This document shows positions 11,330 to 22,320 of a stretch of DNA of 64,000 bases, in pieces. Position 1 is the first letter of the stretch, and the number at the start of each line of letters is the position of its first letter. Below the pieces are notes generated by a model. That model was not told the DNA's origin and searched no databases. It was given only the letters and a program-made list of their open reading frames with translations. The DNA comes from Schistocephalus solidus (lineage: Eukaryota > Platyhelminthes > Cestoda > Diphyllobothriidea > Diphyllobothriidae). Location: assembly GCA_017591395.1 (NCBI GenBank), contig WEDG01001459.1:186001-250000 (forward strand), in the 5' to 3' direction. The translations under genes were made by a program, and so were the position numbers.

Positions 11330-13690
11330 GTTCTGGTCGTGCCTTCTATTTCCGTGATACTCGGAGTGTTAGACGTTTCCTGGTCGATACCGGTGTCCAA
11401 CTGAGTGTCATCGGTCCCATAGCAGCCACCGTCAGTTTCCCAGTTCCTTCATGCAATCAACACCTCGACAAGTGCCACCTTCGGCAATTGCTTTCATTCC
11501 GTGGACATCGGCCTTAGGTGCCCCCATCGTTGCTGACATCCTCACTGCCATTCTCGGTGTACGCTTCCTCGCCACCCTCGATCTTTTGTTCGACTGTAAT
11601 CAGTCCCGTCTACACGACCAGACCACCAACTTCATCGTTTGAGTTAGCTATTCCTCTAGGACTTTTCATCAGCTCACGATTTCGGCTGCTTCTTACCAAA
11701 TACCCTGGCCTCACCCGTTCCAACTTCACTGTCTCTACTCCATCACATAAGGCTGTTCACCAAATTCGCAAGATTAGCCATCCTGTGTTTTCTTGAAACC
11801 CGTCGTTTCGTTCCTGTACGAGTGTTGGCTGCCAAGGCCGAGTTTGAGCATCCACTTCGGATGAGTATCATCCATAAAGCTGAAAGTCCTTTGGCCTCGC
11901 CTCTCCACATGGTTCCAAAGGCGACTGGCGCCTCTGTGGTGAATACAGGGCTTTGAACAAGGTCACTACCCCGGACAGCTATCCTGTCCCGAACCTTCAT
12001 GATGTTGCAAGTGCCCTACGTGGCTGGTTAATGTTTTCGAAGCTTGACCTAGTCCATGCCTTAAACCAGATCCCCAGAGCTCCGGATGACGTTTGAAGAC
12101 AAACCTCCAACACTCTCTTTGGCCTTTTTTTAGTTCCTGCGTAGGCCGATTGGACCTAACAAAGCTTCCTATACCTTCTAGAATTTCATAGACAATGTTT
12201 TGCGGCGCAATTTTTGTCTACGCCTATATCTACGTGTTGATAGCCAGCCCCGCCACCGAAGAACACATGGAGCCACTTGTAAAGGTCTTTAACCGTCCTA
12301 AACAACTAAGCATAGTTCCCAACCAATCCAAATGCATACTTGGGAAGTCTTCCCTAGGGTTTCTTGGACATCTGGTAGATACAAACGGTACCCATACTCT
12401 CCCTTTGAAGTCTGCGGCCATCCATCAATTACCACCGCCCGTTTCCAAGCGTCCGTTACAGCGCGTTCTGGGCATGGTGAATTTATATCGCCCACTCTTC
12501 TTTAACTGCACCGATATCATTCTGCCGATCCCAAGCCTCCTCTCTGGTCCCAAAGGTTAGGTCAAGCTGTCAGCAGATGCCCTCGCTGATGTTGGACAAG
12601 GTGAAATTTACCCTGGACGATGCTACTCTTCTGATACATTCTGTCCACCGATTCTCCCATCTCTATAGTGGTTGACACCTCCAATGTTGCAGTCGGTGCG
12701 GTTCTTCAGCAGTACTTTGCAGGTCAGACCATACCCTTAGCTTTCATCTCCAGTAAGTCATCATCTGCCGTATCGCGCTCTAACACACTTGGACGGGAGC
12801 TTCTTGTCATCTACCTCGCCATGAAACACTTCTGGCACTTTCTCGAGGGCAGAGACCTCACTGTATTCTTGGATCACGAGCTCTTTTTCTTCGCACTCAA
12901 ATCAAATTCTGACAAGCTCAACCTCTGCGAGATTCATCAACTGGACAGTATCTCACAGTTCACCTCAGACGTTCACCAAATCGATGGGTTACAGAATGAT
13001 ATGGCTGACACACTGTCCTGACCCTGCATTGCTCATCTACAGCTCACTCCCTCGATCGAACCGGTGGGGATGGCCACTGAACAACGTGATGAGGACGTTT
13101 CCAGACTCAAGCTCCAGGATCTGCCACTGACTACAGGCAACGGCACCTGCGATGTCCCCACCTCTTCCCTTTGTGCCTCCCTCCTTTGCCCACAAGGCTT
13201 TTCTCCCTCTGCAAAACCTATCTCCTCCTGGGAGTCTAACTACTGACAGACTGGTTTCTGACCGCTTTATCTGGTCCGAGAGGCACAAGGACTCAAAAGC
13301 TTGGACATGGACCTGCCCTCGGCTATTAGCAGAGCAAGGCCAACAGTTAAACAAGGCACCATCGGCAACTTCTCCGGTCACATTGCAAAGTTTAGCCACG
13401 TCTTCCTGGACATTGAAAACCCCTACTTCTGTCCAATGGTTGTTCCAATCTGCTAACCTTAGTGGATCTATTCACCTGGTGGCCAGAAGCTATCCCTCCG
13501 TCTAATGTTATGGCTTCATTGGTGACCAAGGTGTTCTTCAGTCATTGGGTTGCCATGTTTGGGGCCCCTATACTAGCACGACTGATCGTGGTGCCCAGTT
13601 TGAATCTAACCTTTGCCAATCTGTCCTCTCTTTTTAGGCTGTACTCGCATTCGCGCGACAGTTTATCACCCGGCTGCTAACGGGAGGGTC
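11330..13690 (+). pseudogene. pol of gypsy element 2 (protease to integrase), broken
   Basis: Protease: FLVDTGVQLSVIGP, with DTG at 11386-11394. RT: degraded from about 11780; in the frame starting at 12195 the palm motif expected as Y-(I/V)-D-D reads YIYV (12225-12236), so both catalytic aspartates are lost; it is followed by LIASPATEEHMEPL and FLGHLVDTNG. RNase H: 12668-13021, beginning MVDTSNVAVGAVLQQ, with GRELLVIYLAMKHFWHFLEG and a degenerate TDH-equivalent (LDHE). Integrase: a scrambled region from 13250 with DRFIW near 13260, FTWWPEAIP near 13470 and WVAMFGAP near 13548-13570. Frame changes occur between and within domains. Confidence 0.8.
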
Positions 13691-14178
13691 AAACGGTTTT
13701 TCCGTCTGACAGCCGCTTCTGGTTTATCTCTCGTGGAACAAATACCTTCCGCATCCAAAAAAGAACTCGCAAGAAGCTTGTGACCGTGGTCACCACAAAG
13801 CTGTTGTCCTGGACACGCCATGGGCAGGCCCTGTGACCCTCCCCCCCCGCTACTCCCCCACCACCACCCTATATCCTTCCTTCCTGTATACTTCCACTTC
13901 CTCGAACTCCACATCATTCAACTGCAACTGCCGCCTCATCAACCTCCAATACTTGAATCGAACGAAACTCACTCTTCCCTCAGCCGTAGTTGACGTCATG
14001 TTTGTTTTCCTGACTGTTTGGTTACGTGTGGATTTTAGACATGGACCATTTCTTCGGAGTCGCTACCTGACGCCATTGGCCTAACTGGGGCTACTGTGGC
14101 AGTCCGCTCCCACGGTAGACAGCGACACCATCTTGTCAAGCTGCCCTTCCTGTCCGGAGTTCGCACCTCTGCTCCTAA

Positions 14179-14445
14179 GGCCACGCGAGACTTGGCAATC
14201 GTCTCCTGAGAGCTCGAAGCCAATCGATATTTCCTCGTTTGTTGATTGGCTGCAGGCGTCACAGGCTTATGCACGCGTTGAGGGCTAAGAATCTCAACCG
14301 CGGACACCGCCTAACACTTTCCTGAAGAGAAGGCTTGTGGCAACGGCTTGCAGAGCATCTTGTACGCCCTTTCAATCAGTAAAAGTTGGTTCACCCTAAT
14401 CCTTCTTCACTAACTGCGACTTGGGCACCTTTGTGCTGTCGACCA
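14179..14445 (+). repeat. 3' LTR of gypsy element 2
   Basis: Diverged direct repeat of 10573-10821, ending at the TCGACCA at about 14439-14445. About 490 bases of degraded sequence separate it from the last recognisable integrase motif. Confidence 0.65.
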
Positions 14446-14756
14446 TTTTACTCCCAACTCTGCTTCCCTCCACATTCAAACCTATCTTCCCGAAAGCCAC
14501 TTGTTTATGTGGGCTCCTGCATAACAATTTCCCCTTAAATGCTCAAAAGATGCAGTTTTAGAAAGTGTTCGTTAACTGTTCTTAGTTTACTTTTCACTTT
14601 TTCTTGCATAATGCCATCAGATGACTAAAAGGCAGTAGAAGACATTCACTGATGCTTTACAAGATCTTTATCAAAACGAGATGACTTTCGGGATTTATCT
14701 GTAGAAATTTGCAGTAAGTATGCATTTAGAGATTTATAGAAGGGCTTTCGTGCGTA

Positions 14757-15400
14757 CACATGTGCATTTTTGACCCCTCTTCTGCCTTTAATACTATCCC
14801 ACACCATCTCCTCCTTAACAAAACATCTGTGTGTGGCTCTTTCGGCTGGGCTGTCTCTTGGTTCGAAGACTATTTTAATTCCCGCACTCAATTCGTACAA
14901 TCCGGCAGGCGGAAAACTACAGTCCTTCCCAACACCTCTGGTGTTTTTCAATGTGCCATTCTATCCCCTCACCCATTTCTCCCTTCGCACTAACGATTTG
15001 AAATCACCAAACGGCTGTCTGTATATAAAATATGCCGACGATATGGCTGTTGGCCATCCTCTTAAAAGTCCGACATTTCTCCAGTCTCTGAAGGACAGCC
15101 TGGACCATGTCTCAGCATGGTCGTCAGAAAATGCTCTTCAACTCAACCTTGAGAAATCTTTCCAATGTTTATTTTTCGCCTGCAACCCTCTTCTTGTCAT
15201 GAATCCTCAGACACCCTTCCCAACGAGGTATGTTCCTTCCGGTACCATTACGTTACTCTGACATCCGATCTTTCATTATCCCTTCATATTGACACTCCTT
15301 TTACCAATACTGGTAAACTTTTTTTATTATATCCGTCTTTTACGTTCATACCACACACCGCAATCCCCTACTTGGTGATATAGACTTAATATGATATGGA
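14757..15400 (+). pseudogene. LINE reverse transcriptase fragment
   Basis: Frame 14760-14993 has FDPSSAFNTIPHHLL (the RT D-x-SSAFNTI palm motif) and WFEDYFNSRTQFVQ, with GVFQCAILSPH where GxxQGxxLSP is expected. A shift leads to the frame ending at 15261, with NDLKSPNGCLYIKYADDMAV, the catalytic YADD box, and VSAWSSENALQLNLEKS. The YADD with a following AWSSENALQLN helix is typical of Jockey/CR1-type non-LTR retrotransposons. No endonuclease or 3' tail is visible and there is at least one further frame change near 15230. It is inactive. Confidence 0.75.
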
Positions 15401-15449
15401 AACGGTACTTATATATTAGTTGTTCGTAATTCTAGTTAAGACGGTGGAA

Positions 15450-16055
15450 ATGGGGCCAGGTCGTGCTGTGGCGCGCGAAGACGGGTACGCTGGCCTGTCA
15501 GCCACTGCACCCACTCCGACATTAGACAACTTACCGGCTTGGATGGTGGTCTGATTGTGGGAGTGAGGGAAAGAGTGAGGTCGATGGCTCAGCGCATTTT
15601 ACTCACTAAAAACAATCTGACGCGATTGAAACTATTACGGCGTACTAAAAGCCGTGGCTTGAAAGGTTGCCAACTGGTAGGATAAATCGGACCGCGTGGT
15701 CAGCCCAGTGCGTGTTGTTGTGCTCAATGGACGACTGGCGGACTTAGAGTAAGGCTGCAATGCCCCTTCTTAATGTGGCCTTTATGGCACTCCCACTCAG
15801 GTGGGATCTGAGCCGCCCCTCTGTTGTGTCATTGCGTTCTTGTTTGGTGTTGGACCACAGTGCGTGGGCCTGCGCCTTCTCCCATCTCCGGTCTTCTTGA
15901 CCCTGTTTTGATACCGGGTCAAGGTGGGAGTGGAATAGAGAGTGAGGTAGGGGCATCTGAAGTCTATTCTCCCTTTAATCCTGCGCAAGTCACTGTCCCT
16001 GCATTACCCTCCTGTAGTGCATCCGGTGGACATCATCGAAAACGACGGTAGAACT
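15450..16055 (+). repeat. LINE/SINE tail module, plus-strand copy
   Basis: A roughly 600-base module, from GGGGCCAGGTCGTGCTGTGG to CATCATCGAAAACGACGGT, that recurs in the window. The best copies are at 48950-49575 (plus) and at 60546-61165 and 61195-61830 (minus). Where it can be traced, it forms the 3' end of the zinc-finger LINE. This copy has internal deletions. It ends tail-to-tail against a minus-strand copy starting at about 16060. Confidence 0.7.
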
Positions 16056-19000
16056 GGTGGTAAGACCGTGGTACAGGCACGATGACTTGCGCGTCAATTA
16101 ATTATAGTGAGTGCAAACTTGCCCTATATCTACCGCAGTCCCCCGTCCCCCACCTGGGTCCCATGTCATGACAAAGTCAATAAGGTCGGAGGCGGGAGGA
16201 GGTGCAGGTAACTGGCGCGACCGGAGTCGTTCCCAATCGTGCCACCAGACCGGGCTTGAATCTCACGGAGTGAGTGTGCCATATAGGCACACCGTGATAG
16301 CCTCAGACTGGGATCACGACTGCAACCGAGTAGCCACACGGAGAAATATTTGAGGAACAGACATCCCACTTATTTTAGAAGTCTCGTTTGCGAGCATGCA
16401 TTGTGTGATGAGGCGCGTGGTCATGTGTGATGTAGGTGCTTGTGAAGAAAGATTTAGTGATGTGGTATGGCTGGCAGTGTTCTACCGCAGGTTTTCATGG
16501 AGGTGCACGTGGCTCAATAGGCCCATGTGGTGAGTGACGGTGCATAGGCAGTGTGGAAATTTGAGGCGTGTGCGGTGGATCGCTGTTGGTGCTCCTGGTA
16601 CTGGCTCGCCAGCCTCTGTACGATGCATTTGCAAATGACCGGCCAGGTCGATATGTGATGTGCATGTGTGGTGGCAATGAGGACACGATATGCTGGGGCC
16701 TGTATAGGTGTTTTAGGTACTGAGGCTACTTTTAGTGGTTGCGCTGGTGGATAGTTAGTTGTTGGGTTGTAGGGTATGCAGGTTGTATTTGCGTGTCGGT
16801 ATTGCGGTGAGCTCCGCTTTCATTAATGCGCTTGTGACCGAATAGTTTCATGCGGTGAATGAATGTGCGTAGGCGATTCGGACAATAAAGGTAGGTATGG
16901 CGAGTGTACATCGTGGCTCTGGGCACTGGTGCACCGGTCACAAGGCGAGTGATTTACAAGTTGCCGACCAGGCCGATGCGTGAGGTGAATGGGTGATCGC
17001 AATGTGGACAGGTTGCAATCAAAAACCCATTTTTGGCGTTGGGGCGGTAGTCAGAAACACTCTCAACGGCAGCGCCACGCCTCTGTGGAGCATACGGTGG
17101 ACATTTTCAAAATCGACGGTCAAACTGTCAGTGTTGGTGGTGGTAGTGGTGGAGGAGGAGGAGGTGGTGGTCAACATCGTCGTCGTAATGATCGACGAAG
17201 TGGTTGTGACAGGGAAGATGGTGTCGGTTTTCGAGAGCGGCGGGACATCGGGAGTGTGATCACCGGTGTTGGATGAGGTCGAAGTCGTGGACGCTAGGGG
17301 GTTAAAACAAAGGTGACGGTAAGTGCATTTGCAGATTGAGCAGTTCAGATTGTCTGGCTGTTGGTCCATCGCGTCTGCAGATGTCCGACGGCATCGATCC
17401 GCCCGGAGAGTGTTTGTTGGCAGCGTGGCGAGTGTTGCGAGGGATTGGGGGTTAGCGCCAGCCTTCACTGCTCTTCCTCAGGTTGGTATGTCATGGGTGA
17501 GATCCTCCCAGGTCTGCGCTTTGATTTTCAGTCACTTCAGCGAGTTTTTCAGTGTCCTCGTAGCGCTGTGTTCGTTCCCTTTGTCGACGACCACCCATCG
17601 TGGTGGAAGTCGTTTGGGTAATCGCTCGTCTTCCATTCTCACTAGGTGACCGCTCCATCGCAGCTGCACTTGCCTCAACATGGCGTGGATGCTGAGGATT
17701 CCGGTCCACTCCAAGACTTCCATATCCGAGATCCTGTTTGCTATCTCCGTTTCAGTATTCTACAGAGGCAGTTGCGATGGAAGTGGCTCATCTTCCTGGA
17801 TTGGTTGGAGTATATGGTCCGGGTCTCCGCTCCTTGCAGGAGTGTCCTCAAGACAACATCCTTGTATATCTTCAGTCTGGTGTTCCGATGAAAGCCATGG
17901 CGATTCCAAAAGGAGGCTTGCAGCTGGCCGAAGTCCATGCTGGCTTTGGAGACGCGATGTACAAGTTCATCATAGACTTTCTTCTGCCGGCTTCCTAGGT
18001 AAGTGCAGTTGTTCACAGATTTTGTTTGGGTGCCATTGATATTGACTCCATGGAGCATTGTATTCCGCGTTCGGTGACAATTGGTGCATGACCACCGTCA
18101 GTCCGAAGTTGGTGAGCCAGCGGTGAATAGGTCAATGCTCTTTTACATGTCCTCCTCCTTTGTTAGGTTGAGTGCGAAGTCGTCCGCGAAGTGTAGATCA
18201 TGGACAGCAGTTATGGATAGGCGCGTTCGAGCCTGTATGCGCCGGCTGCTGAGAAGACGGTCATCAGCCTTGTAGGCGATGTGGATCCCAGGGCGACCAC
18301 CATACGTCACGTCTTCCTCAGCGTGGTAGAGCACATGAGACAGAAGAGGTTGGGAGCGAGTACTCAGTCCTGCTTCACTCCGTTGGGTGATATGAATGCT
18401 TCAGAGACTGCCCCGTTTTCAGTGGCGCGCTCCATCATCCGATCGTGGAGCTTCCGCACCATGTGCGTCAATCGCTCAAGAAAGTCGAATTTCTGCAGGA
18501 TTTTCCCGAGCGCAACGCGATCCGCTGTTTTGAAGGCTTTCGTCAGATCCACGAAGCTAGTTTAGAGGTTGGTTCATATCTCCTGGCACTTTAAGGTGGC
18601 GGATGGCGAAGATCATATTGGTTGTTCCGCGGTGTCATTGGAAACCGCATTTAAGTTCGGGTGGATGTTAAGAAGACTAGGAAGAATGCGAGCGAAGATC
18701 TTCCTGCTTATGCTGAGCAGCAAGATGCCTCTGTGGATATCATATAATTGCCTGTTACATCTCCGCTGGTAGAGCTGGACGATGGTCACATCCCTCAAAC
18801 CCTGGAAAACTTCCTTTGGGGCTACATCTCCTGGAATATCGTTGTAAGTTCCACCATCAGCCGGGGCCCACCGCGCTTATTGATTTCTGCTGGAATTATG
18901 TCGAATTTTGGTGCTTTCCGCTGGAAATTATTTTGCATGGCCTGGATGAGTTCAGGCAGGGAAGACGTGAGGCCCACTTAGAGAGCCGGTCGATAGCAGC

Positions 19001-19380
19001 GTTGGAGATTTTTGCTAGGTAGTTGTGGACACTTCGGAAGGGCTAGATCCAGTGCTTCAAAATTTGTGATTTCTCCGTCGGCCGTGTTGTTCTACCGGAG
19101 ATGAGCAGTGATGCGTTAGCCCTGATTCAGGGACCGTAGATGACCCTGGTGGACTTGAAGAAGTTCATTCTGTTACGGTCCGCGTACCCTCAACCTTACG
19201 GGCCTTCCCTACGTCCTGCATCTCCCACACCCGATGCTGCACAAGGCAGCGGCATCTGAAGAGGGCCGCTTCGTTGGCGTCGGTCCGGCGTTTCACGTAG
19301 GCTTTTGTGTACTCCCTCCTTCTCAACGAGTTGTTTGCTGATCTCGACGTCTTTGTCCTCAAAACAGTCCTGGTGTCAAC
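16056..19380 (-). mobile_element. Zinc-finger LINE, degenerate minus-strand copy (5' truncated)
   Basis: Read on the minus strand from 19380: a linker segment (19362-19165, with NEAALFRCRCLVQHRV), RT pieces (18798-18613 with RRCNRQLYDIHRG and KIFARIL; 18552-18364 with LTKAF and GVKQ; 18334-18143 with the palm box HFADDFAL), the C-terminal RT region (18058-17741, 17723-17532 with [19 protein letters not shown]), then finger relics (17468-16490), and a 3' tail module at about 16290-16060. All parts match the order of the better copy at 44757-49575. The endonuclease is missing. Stops and frameshifts occur in every segment. A short plus-oriented tail fragment interrupts the finger region near 17085-17125. 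Confidence 0.8.
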
Positions 19381-19515
19381 GGTGAGTTAAGAGTCGTGGC
19401 TTCGAAGACTTTCAGCTGATGGGATAACTCGGTCCTTCTCAGGAATGAGGGTCAGGCTAAAATGGCTCCTTCTATAAGGGGTCTTCATGGCATTCGCACC
19501 TATGTGAGATCCTCA
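19381..19515 (+). repeat. LINE tail-module fragment
   Basis: Contains AGTCGTGGCTTCGAAGA, GATGGGATAACTCGG and GGCTCCTTCT, matching the middle of the tail module (compare 49175-49290). Heavily diverged. Confidence 0.45.
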
Positions 19516-19689
19516 CCATCCTTATTGTGACCTGACAAGAGAACCTATTCGGTCTTGACACGCGTAGACGACTTTTTTGCTGTCAGCAACTGCGCCCGTG
19601 TCCATATCTTGTCGTCCTGACTTTAAAGTCTTGGGCTCACAACGGTTGAATGAGGAGACCGTGAAACAGAGAGTGCCCCAATTGGCAGA

Positions 19690-19872
19690 TGAATATTATC
19701 GAACAAGACACGGGAGACTGGAATGGCAATTTCTGGCTCCCTTGTCTTTGCTGGCAATATTCGTCTGCCCATTCTTCTACTAGTCGCTGTGCGGCTGCTG
19801 GCGGGGCTCGAGAGTGAGCCTCGAGGCAGAACGGGATGAGTGAGTTTCGTTAGCGTTCGGTAAGCGTGCAGC
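19690..19872 (+). repeat. SINE-2 body copy with inverted repeat
   Basis: Shares TACTAG...CGCTGTGCGGCT, GGCGGGGCTCGAGAGTGAG, and GAGTGAGTTTCGTTAGCG with bodies at 49577-49690 (plus) and 39935-40086 (minus). The first 75 bases hold an imperfect palindrome: GAATATTATCGAACAAGAC... pairs with GTCTTTGCTGGCAATATTC. No tRNA head is visible. Confidence 0.55.
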
Positions 19873-20139
19873 AACGAATGCAGTGCTCCAATGTTCCGCA
19901 TTATAAAAAAATTAACGCGGCACTGCTGCTCGATCTACCTTATTGTGCAGCGGTGGGCGTTGTCGCTTACGGCGGTCGAACTGTCGTGTGCATTTATGAT
20001 ATTTTGCGCATCCTCTTCACACTCAGATGTAATCTAGGTTTTATCTTTTCTAGCTTCATGGTTACGGAATACCGACCGTTCGAACGTCGTATTCAGTTCA
20101 GTTCAGTCTTATCAAGGGAAAAGTAGGAGCTTCAGAGAG

Positions 20140-21260
20140 GAGATGATGCTACTCCGAAAAACTGCAACATATGGACGTGAGACTCACCGGCCGGTAGTCA
20201 TTTACGGAAGCCCGGCTGCCACTTTTATGCATCGGGAAAATCTGCACAGTATGCCAATCGGGTGGTAATCTGCCTGCAGCGAGGGAGGCTCGGAAGAGTA
20301 GACACAAGGGTTCTGCCAACTCTACGGCCAACTCCTGCAACAACTTTGCCGGCATTACACCAGGACTTGGTGATTTCGTTTCTTCCAGCTTCAGTAGTTT
20401 CTGCAGAACAATAGCTTCGGTGATGACCGCTGAGTCAATTGTTGGGATCTCATCCACACTATAGTTATCGGTGGTTAGATCGGTTTCTCTCGTAAAAACT
20501 GACAGAAAGAACTGTGACAGCTGTTCAACCTGTTTCTCGTACTTGCAAAGTTCGACACATTCACCCGTTTTTAACAAAGAGATGGGGTCTTTATTTCGAC
20601 TGCACTGTCTAATATAGTTATAGAAGAGCTTTGGATTTTCTGCGGCACGGTTTATCCGGTTACTCTCGAAAATTCGGCGGGTTTTATAAACAAGGCCTTC
20701 TACCCCGTTTCTCTGCTTCTTGTACTTCGTCAGCGATTCGACGGTCTTTTCTCTTAGATAAGTTTGCCACAGCTTTCGCTTGCAGTTTACATCGCCCTTC
20801 AGTGTGATCGCTAACCAGTGGAGCCTGTTGGTGACCTTCTTTTTCGAAGTAGAACAGTCCTCGAGAATACACCCGTTGAATGCTTCATTCCAGTTTGAAC
20901 TGCGCAAATAAATTTTCATTTGGGTAAAATCTTCACGATATATGTTGCGTTTGACTGCGATGCTTCGATCGAGGAGAGAGAAGAGTGAGTATTCCCGCTA
21001 TAGTAGCAGCGCACGCGTAGAAACGGAGTACATTTTGGAAGGCCAAATAGTACAGAGTGATCGGAACCAGACAATGGAGCTCTGTTCTTAGCAAGGAAGA
21101 ACTTGGGTTAGTTAGTCAAAACGTGATCAAGAGGGGCATCAACGCGAGAATTAAAGGAAACAAGGTCATCAAAGCACAGGATGTGTCTATATTCAAGAGG
21201 CTTTGCATATTTCCGCAATCAAACTTGATTTTGTGTAGATTTTGGCAGTAAATTAGTTGC
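20140..21260 (-). pseudogene. CR1/Jockey-like LINE relic: endonuclease end and RT start
   Basis: On the minus strand the reading frame has the C-terminal endonuclease motif: PLDHVLTN, an in-frame TAA, then NRAPLSGSDHSVLFG (near 21110-21040), where SDH is the catalytic Asp-His pair. The same frame stays open through 20919 into a 256-codon stretch ending at 20149. That stretch contains NPKLFYNYIRQC, SPSPGVMPAKLL, LPPDWHTVQIFPMHKSGSRA and NDYRPVSLTSICC, the fingers region of a LINE reverse transcriptase. It terminates before the catalytic palm. The element is truncated at both ends and carries the stop noted. Confidence 0.8.
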
Positions 21261-21399
21261 CCGGCCTTGTGACGTTTTTCGGAATTACGGGCGTCGTCCA
21301 CAGAAGGGATTTTTGTACTCGATTCCTTATTAACAGCCCCTCCTCTCCATGTTCTTCCAAGTTATCCAATTCTGCTTTTATTGCCCTGCATTTCCTTCC

Positions 21400-21800
21400 G
21401 ACGATGTCAACTGTATGCTCCACATCAGGTTGGTGACTTGCACATGGATTAGTTTTAAGTGATAGTATACTTGCGCTGCAGCTACCGCACTCTTTCTTCT
21501 GTCGCCCACCTGAGCCCGGTGTCAGGGCAGGGTTAATAAGACCGGAGGCGTGGTAGGTGCAGGTGACGGCGCGGCCAGAGACTCCCCTAACCATGCCAGA
21601 GCGCCTGAATCAGATCCCGCGGAGTGGGAGCGCCATAAATGGCAAGAGTGGCTGGTACAGCATGAACCTGCACCTGCGCCTACCACCACACCCCCATGTT
21701 CGACATTTGTTATGGGAGCGCATCCCAAGTGACGACCGCCGTGCCCTGATCTGGCCCCCCGTGTTGATCCAGCGCATTTACCACGCGGCCGGTTTAGAGG
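21400..21800 (-). mobile_element. SINE-1, tRNA-headed, sharing the LINE tail
   Basis: Minus strand: at 21800-21730 lies a tRNA-like head with CCGGCCGCGTGGTAAATGCG (A-box region) and a degenerate B box before CTCCCATAACAAATG. It is followed by a tail (21700-21400) that equals the last part of the zinc-finger LINE tail, including ACACCGGGCTCAGGTGGGC, GTGCGGTAGCTGCAGCGCAA and GTGGAGCATACAGTTGACAT. The plus-strand copy at 56862-57189 has the same head-to-tail organisation. The body also contains an inverted repeat of GTGGTAGGTGCAGGTG-type sequence near 21548 and 21680. Confidence 0.6.
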
Positions 21801-21929
21801 GCATTAACAGTTTACTGGTCTCTATCAAACGCTTCTCCAGCTGTCAGCTACGACCACCAATTCCAGGTCATCTTTGCCTAAATATCCGGTTGATTTATCG
21901 CTAAATGACAGTTCGACTGTCCTTGCTAA

Positions 21930-22320
21930 CTATGCCCACCACGTGTCCCACTGCAAAGCAAATTCAGAGTCGGGAAATTACGCATGCATTACTTTATAGC
22001 GATAATGGATTATCGCTACCTCTACCACACTGAGTTCTGTGTCAAGAGAAATTCAGTACTACCCGATGCGAGATCGGACGCAGCGGCTGACAAGGCTAAG
22101 CAGTCCGTCTATGCGTGCCACACATACGACCTAGTATACGTAAACTGGAGCAGAATTTCACAGTACAAAGAAGGGGCGGCTCGGATCCCAACTGAGCCGA
22201 AGTGCCATAGAGGTCACATAAAGAGCGATTACAGTCTGACCCTCCGTCCTGAGAGAAGGAACGAAATATCCCGTCAGTTGGTGGTCTTTTAAGCCGTAGC
22301 TTTTAGCGCACCGTGTTATA
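21930..22320 (-). repeat. Old LINE tail-module copy
   Basis: Diverged minus-strand copy: the GCGCAAGTCACC-type block is altered, but AGGTCACATAAAGAGCGATT, CCCGTCAGTTGG and AGCTTTTAGCGCACCGTG (22300 region) match the module. Another copy with the same internal block (CGGACGCAG...GTCTACGCG) is at 33310-33690. Confidence 0.5.

Larger units (their letters stand above)
10573..14445 (+). mobile_element. Ty3/gypsy LTR retrotransposon, element 2 (inactive)
   Basis: Diverged direct repeats at about 10573-10821 and 14179-14445 share CGAGACTTGG, TGCACGCGTTGAGGGCTAAG, AATCAGTAAAAG-like and TCGACCA blocks. Between them are gag (CWxH...C...C type), protease, RT, RNase H and integrase in gypsy order. The element is a different family from element 1: its protease (FLVDTGVQLSVI) and RNase H are of the kind common in flatworm and arthropod gypsy elements. 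Every domain is interrupted by stops or frameshifts, and LTR divergence looks greater than in element 1. Confidence 0.8.
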
